64,000 nt of DNA from NCBI GenBank assembly GCA_019188255.1, contig JAETXT010000010.1:3100001-3164000 (forward strand). Reading direction: 5' to 3'. The notes under the pieces were generated by a model, which was given only the letters and a program-made list of their open reading frames with translations, was not told where the DNA came from and searched no databases. A program made the position numbers and the translations under genes. The DNA is from Verticillium longisporum (Eukaryota; Ascomycota; Sordariomycetes; Glomerellales; Plectosphaerellaceae). Shown here piece by piece: positions 45,410-54,164 of this stretch (the first letter of the stretch is position 1; every line of letters starts with the position of its first letter).

Positions 45410-48025
45410 TTATTCCTCTTCCCGCAGCTCTAGCTGTTCCAGCATGTCCTCGGCCTTTCTACACGCCTCTTTGACTCTGGCCGTCTCCTTCTTTCCATCG
45501 ACCAGGTCTGTTTTACGGACCTTCTTGCGGAGAAAGTACCTCAAACTCCTTGCGAACTCCGGCGCCATGCCGTTGGCGAAGATTTTGCCGAGACTCGTCT
45601 CTATATTTTTTGGGTCCTTCTTGATGCAGCCCTGGAGAACCGTGATGAGCATCACCTCCACAAACAAACCCGTCGTGTCCTTGACGTAAGCCATGTTCAG
45701 AGGTTTCAGTACGGTCAATGATACAGATGAGTCCATGACAAGGTTGCCGAACATCTTGGCCGTATTGATGATTCGGCGGTTATCTGTCATTTCCTCATCT
45801 TCCTCTTCCGGTTCCTCTCCAAAGAGAGGCTCTCCAAGTCTGCGGAAGAATGTCCACAGGGTATCCTGGAAAGCATACTTGATCCTCGAATCACCGCAGA
45901 ACTTGCTCGCGACCAGCGTATAGTAAGGGTTGTAGTGCTGCTGCGCTCCGGAGCACTGGACCAACACGTTGGAGACCTCCCGGCGGTTGTACTTGTTGAG
46001 ACGCAGCTTCAATATCCGCAAGTAGGCATCGTTAAAGTCTGCTGCCGCGACAAGGGCGATGAAGATGGCGCGGCGTACGTCCGTGTTCATGCCCTGCTCG
46101 CGTGCGAGCTCGGCGTAGTTCGGCATGTCCAGCCCGTCATCTATGATCACATCATCGTCTGACGCCACCTCCGCCGAGCCGGCGGCGCCGGCGCTGGCTG
46201 CGGTCGGGTCGGCCTTCTTGCTATCGCCTCCCTGCCCAGCCCATTTGGCACCAACCAGCCACCACTTGCCCGACTTGTCTGCAGCCTGAATGTCATCAAG
46301 ACCCATGCGGAGTGGTTCGGTAGCCTTGAGCTTCGATGTGTCCATGGTGCCGAGATGCTTCTTCATGCGCGTGACGTGCTCATGGAGGACTGCTAGATCC
46401 TGCGCGCCGGTCTTGAGCTTGTTGTTTTTGAGGTCGCTGATCGTCTCAATCATGAACTTGGTTCGTACGGAGAGGTTCGCCTCGCCGATCTTGGCAACAG
46501 CGGGCCGAATGAGGCTGACGATATCCTTGAGCGCCAAGGGGTCATCCTTTCGAAGCTGCGCTCCGACCAGTCGAACGATACGAAGCAAAATCTCAGCATT
46601 GAGCTCTGACAAGTCCTGAAGCAGGAATTTGATGTAGTCGAACAAAATTTTGCCCGACACGACCTTGAACTCGTACATTTCTGCCAGCACCGTGATCAAG
46701 TTTGATGTCTCCTTGGTCGGGGTGCGGGCCTCAGCAGCCATCTTTTCTGCCGCATCGTGCTCTCTCTGGAACCGTTCAACCACAGCTGTGACGAAATGGG
46801 CGGCAAAGTCGACACCAATGACCTTGTACAAGGCTGCTATGAACCCAGCAGAAAGAACCAAAAGCGTGTCTGGTTTGCTTGTCGCATCGCAGATTTGCGC
46901 CATCAGCAGGTCCGAAAGGATATCCGTGACGATGCCGCGTGGGTGTTCGCGATAGATCTTCTCAATCTCTCCCACAATGGAGACAAGGTTCGCTTCGGTG
47001 ACACGGTTCACAGGACCCTGAGTCTTTCTCCGAATCTGAGCCTCGAGATCCGCATCCTTGCCGAGCGCCTTGCGAAGGGACGGCGGTATGTACTTGCCAG
47101 CACTCTCGCCGCCAGCGGTAGCCGTTACTGGCGCGACGTACGGGTTCTCTCTGACTCTGGGCTTGTTTTTTGTTGGTTCATCCGAGTCGGAGTCAAATCC
47201 GCCAAATGATCCTGCGTCGTCATCTTCGTCGTCGTCGTCACCGCCAAAGTCGCCAAGTGAGCCCTCATCGTCATCGTCGTCGTCGTTGTCATCGTCATCG
47301 TCGTCTTCTAGCAGGTCCGAGAGGCCGTCGTCCATGTCCGAATCGCCCTCGTCCGCCTCCTCTTCGCTGTCGACGGGCACTTCTGCCTTTGCCGCTTTCC
47401 TCCGTTTCTTGGCCAACCACTCGTCTGCCTCCCGCTTGGCTTTTGTTCTCTCGTCTCGCTCGCTGTCGTCTTCACCTCCGTCACTGTCCAGCAGGGCGTC
47501 AAGGCCATCTTCGTGGAAGGACTTGGGCAGGGCCTTGCGACCCTTCTTGATGCCGAGTTTCCGCTCGAGGTCTTCAATCTCGGCATCATCCTGCGCAAAC
47601 TTGTCCCTCATCTTGCGCGAAGTCTTGACCGTCTTCGCGACCGGCGAGACTGGCTCGTCGTCGTCATCGTCCTCTTCCCCCTCCACGGGGGCCTTCCTCT
47701 TCCTCTTTCGCTGATTTGTGTCGCTGGCCGCTTTTGCGCCTTGCGCTCCTCGTTTCGTCGGAATGGTCGCGGCATGGCCGTCGTCCGAGTCGTCCTCGGA
47801 CTCGTCCGGTTCTTGGCGAGACGGCCTGGGAGGTGCAGCTCTGACGGGCGGCCTTCGGGGTGCTGTCGGTCCCTGGCGCTTCTGTGATCGCTCGGCCTTG
47901 CGTTTGTCCCGTCGGTTTTGGCTCTGGCTCTTCCAGCGACTGTTGTCGCGCGGCGTTCCTTTGGGTTCTCCAGAGACTCCCATCTCCTTGAGGAGATTGC
48001 CCGGAAGGGCAAGCTTTGGCGGCAT
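45410..48025 (-). CDS. SGD1: Sgd1/NOM1 nucleolar MIF4G-MA3 protein
   Basis: Single exon, 871 residues (yeast Sgd1 899). The N-terminal third is basic then strongly acidic (long Asp runs). A MIF4G domain follows (NRVTEANLVSIVGEIEKIYR, SDLLMAQICDATSKPDTLLV, VGVDFAAHFVTA-like). An MA3 domain lies near residues 665-790 (NTDVRRAIFIALVAAADFND, LRLNKYNRREVSNVLVQCSG). In yeast Sgd1 is an essential nucleolar factor linked to 18S rRNA processing and the Fal1 helicase; function here is by family. The start ATG CCG CCA AAG is the first in frame and matches the KLALPGNLLKEMG opening. Divergent from SRP14 with 338 bp between starts. Confidence 0.92.
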   Translation of the reverse strand: MPPKLALPGNLLKEMGVSGEPKGTPRDNSRWKSQSQNRRDKRKAERSQKRQGPTAPRRPPVRAAPPRPSRQEPDESEDDSDDGHAATIPTKRGAQGAKAASDTNQRKRKRKAPVEGEEDDDDDEPVSPVAKTVKTSRKMRDKFAQDDAEIEDLERKLGIKKGRKALPKSFHEDGLDALLDSDGGEDDSERDERTKAKREADEWLAKKRRKAAKAEVPVDSEEEADEGDSDMDDGLSDLLEDDDDDDNDDDDDDEGSLGDFGGDDDDEDDDAGSFGGFDSDSDEPTKNKPRVRENPYVAPVTATAGGESAGKYIPPSLRKALGKDADLEAQIRRKTQGPVNRVTEANLVSIVGEIEKIYREHPRGIVTDILSDLLMAQICDATSKPDTLLVLSAGFIAALYKVIGVDFAAHFVTAVVERFQREHDAAEKMAAEARTPTKETSNLITVLAEMYEFKVVSGKILFDYIKFLLQDLSELNAEILLRIVRLVGAQLRKDDPLALKDIVSLIRPAVAKIGEANLSVRTKFMIETISDLKNNKLKTGAQDLAVLHEHVTRMKKHLGTMDTSKLKATEPLRMGLDDIQAADKSGKWWLVGAKWAGQGGDSKKADPTAASAGAAGSAEVASDDDVIIDDGLDMPNYAELAREQGMNTDVRRAIFIALVAAADFNDAYLRILKLRLNKYNRREVSNVLVQCSGAQQHYNPYYTLVASKFCGDSRIKYAFQDTLWTFFRRLGEPLFGEEPEEEDEEMTDNRRIINTAKMFGNLVMDSSVSLTVLKPLNMAYVKDTTGLFVEVMLITVLQGCIKKDPKNIETSLGKIFANGMAPEFARSLRYFLRKKVRKTDLVDGKKETARVKEACRKAEDMLEQLELREEE

Positions 48026-48363
48026 GTTGAAATTCCGGTTCTCTATTTAGTCGAGGGGTGGTGTATTTCTTTCCAGGCGTGTCGCAACTTTGCTGCTTGT
48101 TCGCTGCGGCACCAGATGAACTTGATCTTCTTCTTCTTCTCTCCGACAACTTTTTAGCGGGACCCTCCCCTCCACCCCAGTGGGTCCAGGTACCTACGCT
48201 GTGCAGGGCCGTATTTGGCGTCTCTGCCCCGCCGTACAACCGACCCACAGCGTACGGCATCGCGGGGTGCCAGGGCTTCCATGCGAATCAAGATCCCATT
48301 CTGGGGCTGCCAGAAGTTCAACCCCCCGTCCACGTCCACGCACCTCCCCAGCACGCTGTCATC
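48026..48363. other. Divergent promoter region SGD1/SRP14
   Basis: 338 bp, no gene; a TTCTTCTTCTT tract at about 48126-48140. Confidence 0.5.
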
Positions 48364-48919
48364 ATGGCGTCGCACCTGAGCAACGACGAGGTGAGAAACC
48401 GTCAGTCCCTCTCGCGCGCGACAAGACCACTGACGTGCGCCCTCCGGCACAGTTCTTCGCCGGGCTCAACGAGCTGTTCAACCACCGCAAGGGCAAAGAC
48501 CACGGTGCCATCTACCTCGTCCAGAAGAGGCGTACGTCCCACGTCCCACGCCCCCTGCTCCTGCAATCGCACCAGCCAGGCGCAATCAAGTTATTCTCCC
48601 CCTCTTACTGACGTCCCTCGATGCAGTAACCCACGGCCAAGACGCCATCGCCACGCCGACAGAAGAGGACCCCTTTCCAGACACGCACCCCTCGAAGCCG
48701 CTCCCCATCATCGTGAGGGCGACAAACGCCAAATCCAGCCGGAGCGACAAGAAGAAGGTCAAGCTCTCGACCATCGTCGAGCCCAGCGCCATTGACGACT
48801 TTTTCGCGCGCTACGCAGAGGTGTGCAAGACGGGCATGACGGCGCTGAAGCCGCGCGACAAGAGCAAGAAGAAGGCCAAGGCGAAGAAGAGAAAGGTCGG
48901 CGCGCCGGCGGCGCCCTGA
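48364..48919 (+). CDS. SRP14: Signal recognition particle 14-kDa subunit
   Basis: Exons are 48364-48390, 48453-48531 and 48627-48919, giving 132 residues. Starts MASHLSNDEFFAGLNELFNH, the conserved SRP14 opening; RKGKDHGAIYLVQKR continues the first beta strands. LPIIVRATNAKSSRSDKKKV, then LSTIVEPSAIDDFFARYAEV matches the second half. The end is a Lys-rich tail (KSKKKAKAKKRK). With SRP9/SRP21 it binds the Alu part of SRP RNA and pauses elongation. Introns are 61 and 95 nt, GT-AG. The first exon is only 27 nt. Confidence 0.92.
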
Positions 48920-49053
48920 GGGAATTGACGTTGTTGAACTTGGGAGCGGCGAGGCTTCGAAGAGGGCGGATCTGCTGCTGCTGCTGCCATGTGGACATAG
49001 AGATTGCTTAGGATTTCTGGCTATACAGTCGCAGACGAAATCATGAGGATACC

Positions 49054-49091
49054 CATTCTGACCAAGAAGAAACATTCTGACCAAGAAGAAA
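49054..49091. repeat. 19-bp direct tandem repeat, two copies
   Basis: CATTCTGACCAAGAAGAAA is present twice in direct tandem downstream of SRP14. Confidence 0.8.
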
Positions 49092-49156
49092 AAACAAGCC
49101 TGTATTGGACTATTCGGGCTGCGCAGCCTCTGCATATCACGTTCAACCGCTGCCCA

Positions 49157-49405
49157 TCACCCGAGCTTCGCGTCGAGCTGGGCCGCCACATCCTCCTCGT
49201 ACTCCTTGAGCATGGCCGCCAGCCCTACGCATGTTGCGCACTGCCTCCTCACCGGCACCTGTGGATCCCCGGCATACATGCAGAGGCTCTCCGGACACTC
49301 TGGGTCTGAGCCGTTCGGCGCGCCCTCGTCGCAGCTCGCCAGTCTTCTTCGTTGCTGCCACCTCGTCTTGCACGTCGGGCATCGATACGAGTGCACCTGG
49401 CACAT
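49157..49405 (-). CDS. Small Cys-rich protein, probable zinc binder
   Basis: Single exon, 82 residues. Starts MCQVHSYRCPTCKTRWQQRR. Eight cysteines lie as MC, CPTC, C, C, C and CATC across the first 65 residues (ASCDEG, PECPESLCMYAGD, QCATCVGLAAML), then an acidic helical C-terminus (LKEYEEDVAAQLDAKLG). Such CPxC...CxxC spacing suggests one or two zinc sites. Similar short proteins exist in other filamentous ascomycetes as far as I recall, all without function. The ATG used is the first in frame; the frame upstream has no ATG. The overlapping frame that opens at 49517 lacks the pattern and is discarded. Confidence 0.55.
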   Translation of the reverse strand: MCQVHSYRCPTCKTRWQQRRRLASCDEGAPNGSDPECPESLCMYAGDPQVPVRRQCATCVGLAAMLKEYEEDVAAQLDAKLG

Positions 49406-50603
49406 GGTTTTCGCTGCTCCTTCGACGGGGCCACGCCCACCCTGGATAGAACACTTGTCTGTAGAAATCAACTATATCCTGAATACCAAGTCGTTTGGAT
49501 GTCTCGGTAGGGTTCATTCGACTGGGTACAGGCGGAGACGAAACGTTGCTTTATGTTCCTGGAACGATCGACGAACTGGTCCGCATTTGTAGATGGCCAC
49601 ACAACGACCAGTCAAGCAAGGACTTGTAAAGGACTGCTGTTATCATGTTGAACATGTTGGACCAGATCCTGAAACAGACTGCGTACCACACAGCTCCATG
49701 TCATGTGCTATCAAACTAGGAGAATGAATGGGCTGCCCTATGAGGGCCGTCTCCGATCTGCCACGTCCATGCCCAAGAGCACGATGAGTGAGAGTGGCAG
49801 CATGTGAGTCGTCCAATTCAGGGGTTAGAAACAATGTCCACGCGAGCACGCATCTGGCAATGACTGTGATGCAGTTACAACACCGAGGAGCGGATGTATT
49901 GTGCCTTCTCAGGCATGGCGCGAATCACAGCTCTCTCCATACCTACCTAGATATGGAGGCTGACCCAGTATCAGAACGGAACGCTGTGCGATGAAAACCT
50001 GCCGCCTCAGCAGTGGTCAAACCATTCTCCCCAGAAAGAAGCCGACCCGAGCAAAGAAGTTGCCCAGCAATTGAACTTTTGTGTCATCGGATCATCATCA
50101 TCACCACGGTCATATCGCCAACATCACCCGCCAGAAGACGCTGCGCCGCGCCTTGCTAGTCACCGTGCCAGACCGTCGTCATGCGCCTTGACCATCCAAA
50201 ACTCGCCATGTCCTACAACCTCCCGGATCAAAGTTCAACTGCTATTTGACGTACAATCTGGATTATCTCTCACTCGGTCGCCCCCCTCCCCGGCTCCACT
50301 ATATGCCCTGCGACCGGAACCTGCGAAGGAAAAGGAAAGAAAAAGACAAACATGCGCCGATAGTTTTTTTTCCTGCGTAGCATCTTGAATGCCTGTGGAC
50401 AACAGACACCACCACCCTAGATGGCCTCAATCAAGTCCATCGGGGCGTGTCCAGGCGTAACGAAGGCTATGGCTGTGCAACTATCATGAAGGTGGCCGTG
50501 GAGAAGCTAGGAAAATCAGGCCGCTTTCCCCTTTCGAAGTGCCTTTGAGCTCACTTGTAGGCAGGCAAGGCAGTCTTTCGCAGCTACGTTAGTGAGCACC
50601 ATC
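49406..50603. other. 1.2-kb intergenic region
   Basis: Between two minus-strand genes. An ACCTACCTAG motif lies near 49942. No coding gene is supported. Confidence 0.5.
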
Positions 50604-53600
50604 TTACATGATCTGGTCCTGGGTCAGGCCGGCATGGGCATCTGTATCCATGCTGTCGCCACCGGCACCGGGGGGGCTCAGGTATCTGACGAAACTCAGG
50701 CCCAGAGGGCGTCCACCATACTGGTATCCTTGGAACTTCTGGATGGCCGTGTCGGCCGTGTCAGCAGCATCAAACTGCACAACACCAGTGCCGCGGGAGC
50801 GACCGCTTGGCTCGTACTGAATCTCGGCCTTCTCAACCTTGCCGATGGTGGTGAAGAGCTCGACGAGATCCTCGTTGCTAGTAGACCAGGGAAGCTGCAC
50901 GATTGATTAGCAAGTTTGGCAAGGTAGTTGGAGGTGATGGGCAATCGGGCCACGTACGTTGCGCACGTAGATCACCTCGCTCTTGTCGGTGCCGGCAGGG
51001 GCGTAGTGGGGGAGCGGGTTGGGGGCACGGACGCGCCAGGGCCCACGCGGGGGCCCCCAGGCGCCCCGCCGGGGCTGAAGCCCCCCCCGAAACCCCCGCG
51101 GCCACCGCCGAAGCCTCCACCAAAGCCACCACGCGGACCGCCAAAGCCGCCGCGACCGCCAAAGCCGCCGCCGAAGCCTCCGCGCATGCCGCCGCCGAAG
51201 CCGCCACGGCCGCCGAAGCCCATGGGTCCAGCTCCAGCAAAACGGTCTTCGCGAACCTCCAGAAGGCGCCCTTGCCAATCGTAGCCATTGAACTGCTCAA
51301 TGGCAATGCGAGCATCGTCGGGACTCTCGAACATGACAATACCGGTGCCCTTGGGGCGACCATCAGGACCAAGGTGGACATCGGCGCGAATTACGGCGCC
51401 GTTACGTGCTGGCAGCGGGAACAATGTGAGTGCCTGTGCGAGGCTGTGGGGAACGCAAAGTGGGGACATTTTGGTACTCACCGGCCTGTCGGAACAGATC
51501 CTTGAGATCCTGCCATCCGACCGTGTAGGGCAGCTATATTGTGCTGTCAGCAAACACGTACAGGCACCAGGAGCGCCAGTGCTTGGCAATGATAGGGGGG
51601 AAAACATACGTTGGTGATGTAGATCTGACGGCCGCCGCCGCCACCGCCGCCGCCGGCATTGAAACCACCCGGCCCACCAAAGCCACCAGGGTTCATGCCG
51701 CCGTGGCCGCCGGGGCCGCCAGGACCGCCGTAGCCACCACGGGTCGCAGTGGCGCCAATGAATCGGGGTTCCGCTTCGCGGTCCTACAGAAGGTGAATGC
51801 ATCAGCCGTCAATCATCGGTTGAACCAAGAGAGTGACAACATACCTCGCGGACATAGATGAGTCGGCCCATGAGGTTCTGGTTGCTAAGGGTTGCCACAG
51901 CGTTCTGGGCTTGTTCCCGTGTCGCGTATTCCACAATTCTGTGTTGAGGGCCCCGTCAGTCTGCTGCGCGTTGGCATGCCATGGGTGGCATGGCGAACTT
52001 ACCCGCATCCCTACAAACACCAATAGGCGCGCGCCCAACCCGTCAATCCAACGATTCCATCAAGGCCGGAGGGAGAAAAACCACAAAGGGAAAACCAGCC
52101 ATAGACTACGTGTAAAAGCCCACCTTCGACATTCCATTAGGAAGTAGTAGCACATCGGCAAAGAGAACCTCTCCAGCTGCAGACATGAAAACCCTGGTCA
52201 GCCACTTGCTCGCCAGCAACAGACGCCTTGACGTGACCCACACTGTCTCATGAAGTCCTTGAGGTGATGCCATTTGACGTCGTAGGAGAGGTTGCCGACA
52301 TAGACGCGGCGGTCCTGCTGGGAGCTGTCGCGAATGTTGCTCATCATCTGTTCGCGGGCGACGGCGCGTTCCTCGTAGGAGCGATGTTGCGGAGGACCTC
52401 CGTATCCGCCGGTGGATCCTCCGGCAGGCGCGCCTGTTCCAGACATGGGAGAGCGGTCTCGGCGTCCGCGGTAATCGTCTCCCCTGCTACGTGAGCGGCT
52501 ACGGGGTGAGAAGGAGCGGCGCCTTGCTGTGGTGGAACGACCGGGGCTTCGCGAACGGCCTCGACGCGGAGATCGGGACCTCTCTCGCTAGTCTCAGTCA
52601 GCAAAGATGTGCTGGCTTGAATTGGTGTCCTTTGCAATTCGCGATTGGTGTCCTCTGCGATTTCGCGAAATGGGCGGAAAGACGTGCGCTGAGACTGGCG
52701 CCAAACACGCCACAGTCCGAGGGCCAAAAGGGTAATTCAAGAGATAGCGCAATCGTTGGCGGCGCGCAGGGCGGCTGTAGATCCGACCGAAGTGATCCGG
52801 TTTCTACGCCAGCCGTCTCACCTTTTGGGGAAAAGAGGGGGAGAACAAGACAGGAGGTGGGCAGACTTACGGGACGATATGTGTCGTCGTTGTTGTCGGC
52901 TGCAAGGTAACGCGCCTGGTCAGAATATAGGCCTCGAGAATTTGGTGTGAGACTGCTGCTGTCGGGGAGGGCAGAAGAAAAGCAAAGAAGGAGGACTGTG
53001 ATGCCGCGGTAGGAATGAGGCCAGGTGAAAAGTAAGGCAAGGTGAGGTAGGCAAGCTGGCAAGATGTTGAAGGGGGTAGTACCAGTAGTAGTACCGGCGG
53101 CAACGGTTGGGGCCAAGGCAGGTTGAGGTAGCTGTAGAGGAGGGGTGCAGAATGGGGGAGAGGGGGCGCAAACGGATAGGATGGAGTGTCAAGTGGGGCA
53201 GGGGCGGAAAGATATGCAGGTAGGGGGAGGGTGCGGTACTGGCGCAATCCGGGCCAGCGCAGACAGTTCGTTCCAGCCTCGTCCCTGCCTCCTCCACCTT
53301 GGCGGGCTCACAGGCAGCAGTCACAAACCAGTAGGCCTGAAGAGCAGATATGCCTTTGAGGGAAGGGTGACCAAGGAGACGCGGGGAACAATGCAAGTCA
53401 TTGCACGTGTCCGCATGCGCCTCTTGGAATTTTCGCCGAAAGGAACTCGGAGGGAGAAGGGGAGGGGATAGATGTGAGGCCAGGCGTGGGCGCGACAAGG
53501 GAAGAGGACTTCAAGCCTGAATCCAGGGCAGGACCAAGCAAGCGAGTACGTGAGCAAGCTGTGATGAGAGCCCGAAGCCTGTGAGAACTCTACCGCCAGC

Positions 53601-54164
53601 CGTGTTTGGCAATGGGCACTGGGCCCAGCCGAACAGGACAAGAATGGCAAATGGTGAAATGGAAAGTAGCAGCTGTATGTATGAGATGGCATGGGCGTGC
53701 AACTCCCGTGTCCAGTCACGACAGGAGGTAACGCGTCACCACGCAGCACACACCACACTCCACGCAAGTAGCATCGGCGGCACCAAGCACGGCGCTCGCT
53801 GCTGCTGCACCGCCTGTACCGCAGAAGAGCGCGTGCGCGGGCGCCTTTTCCCCAGACAAGCCACGCATCATGGCGTTACAGGTGCCGTGTGTGGTGGAGG
53901 AAGTCAGGCCATGCTGCCGCCGTCACGACAGACCACAAGCGCGGGCGGACCTCTGGGTGTGTTTGACAGGCCAGGAAACAGCAGGTCGGAGGCAGCGTGT
54001 GATGGTGGTGGTCCAGCAGCAGATGGCTGACAGGGCGAGGGGATGGCAGGACCGGCGTGCAGGATCGGCAAGGCTGAAGGGGGAAAGGGAGTCGAACAGA
54101 CGGGACGAGGTGGCAGCTGGCAGGGTAAGGGACTGGACAGAAAGAAAAGAGCATGCGTACCCAT
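50604..54164 (-). CDS. Gbp2/Hrb1-like RS/RGG protein with three RRMs, 10 exons, 1-nt frame break
   Basis: Exons: 54161-54164 (ATGG), 52871-52899, 52242-52587, 52124-52176, 52003-52010, 51845-51938, 51610-51783, 51482-51533, 50958-51408 and 50604-50894. The N-terminus is RS-rich ([18 protein letters not shown]). RRM1 (about 103-180) has [10 protein letters not shown] and RNP1 KGCGIVEY, RRM2 (about 230-305) RQIYITNLPY and [11 protein letters not shown]3 (about 399-475) VIYVRNLPWS and RGTGVVQF. A Gly/Arg/Phe-rich RGG segment lies between RRM2 and RRM3. Yeast Gbp2/Hrb1 bind TREX and take part in mRNA export and quality control. In the RGG exon the frame breaks at the G5/C5 run near 51050-51060; one more base restores PRGPW...[14 protein letters not shown]. 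Exons sum to 1502 nt, one short of 501 codons. The first exon is inferred. Confidence 0.85.
52003..52010 (-). other. 8-nt internal microexon of the Gbp2-like gene
   Basis: The coding strand reads ...TTTGTAG|GGATGCGG|GTAAGTTCG. It supplies the middle of the RNP1 motif: AAG + GGATGCGG + A ATT GTG GAA TAC gives KGCGIVEY. Introns of 113 nt (52011-52123) and 64 nt (51939-52002) flank it, both GT-AG. Skipping it would shift the frame. Confidence 0.8.
52900..54160 (-). other. Inferred 1.26-kb first intron of the Gbp2-like gene
   Basis: The second exon begins after a clear acceptor (CCTTGCAG|CCGACAAC) and has no ATG upstream in frame. The nearest ATGG followed by a donor is ATGG|GTACGC at 54161-54164. 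The intron is C/T-rich on the coding strand. Its open frames have no family features. Confidence 0.55.

Noticed and set aside
47058..47714. 218-codon Ser-rich frame opposite SGD1
   Set aside because: Mirror of the Asp/Glu runs of SGD1; no independent support.
49143..49517. 124-codon frame overlapping the small Cys-rich gene
   Set aside because: Lacks the ordered Cys pattern and acidic helix seen in the other frame; Arg-rich as expected of an off-frame reading.
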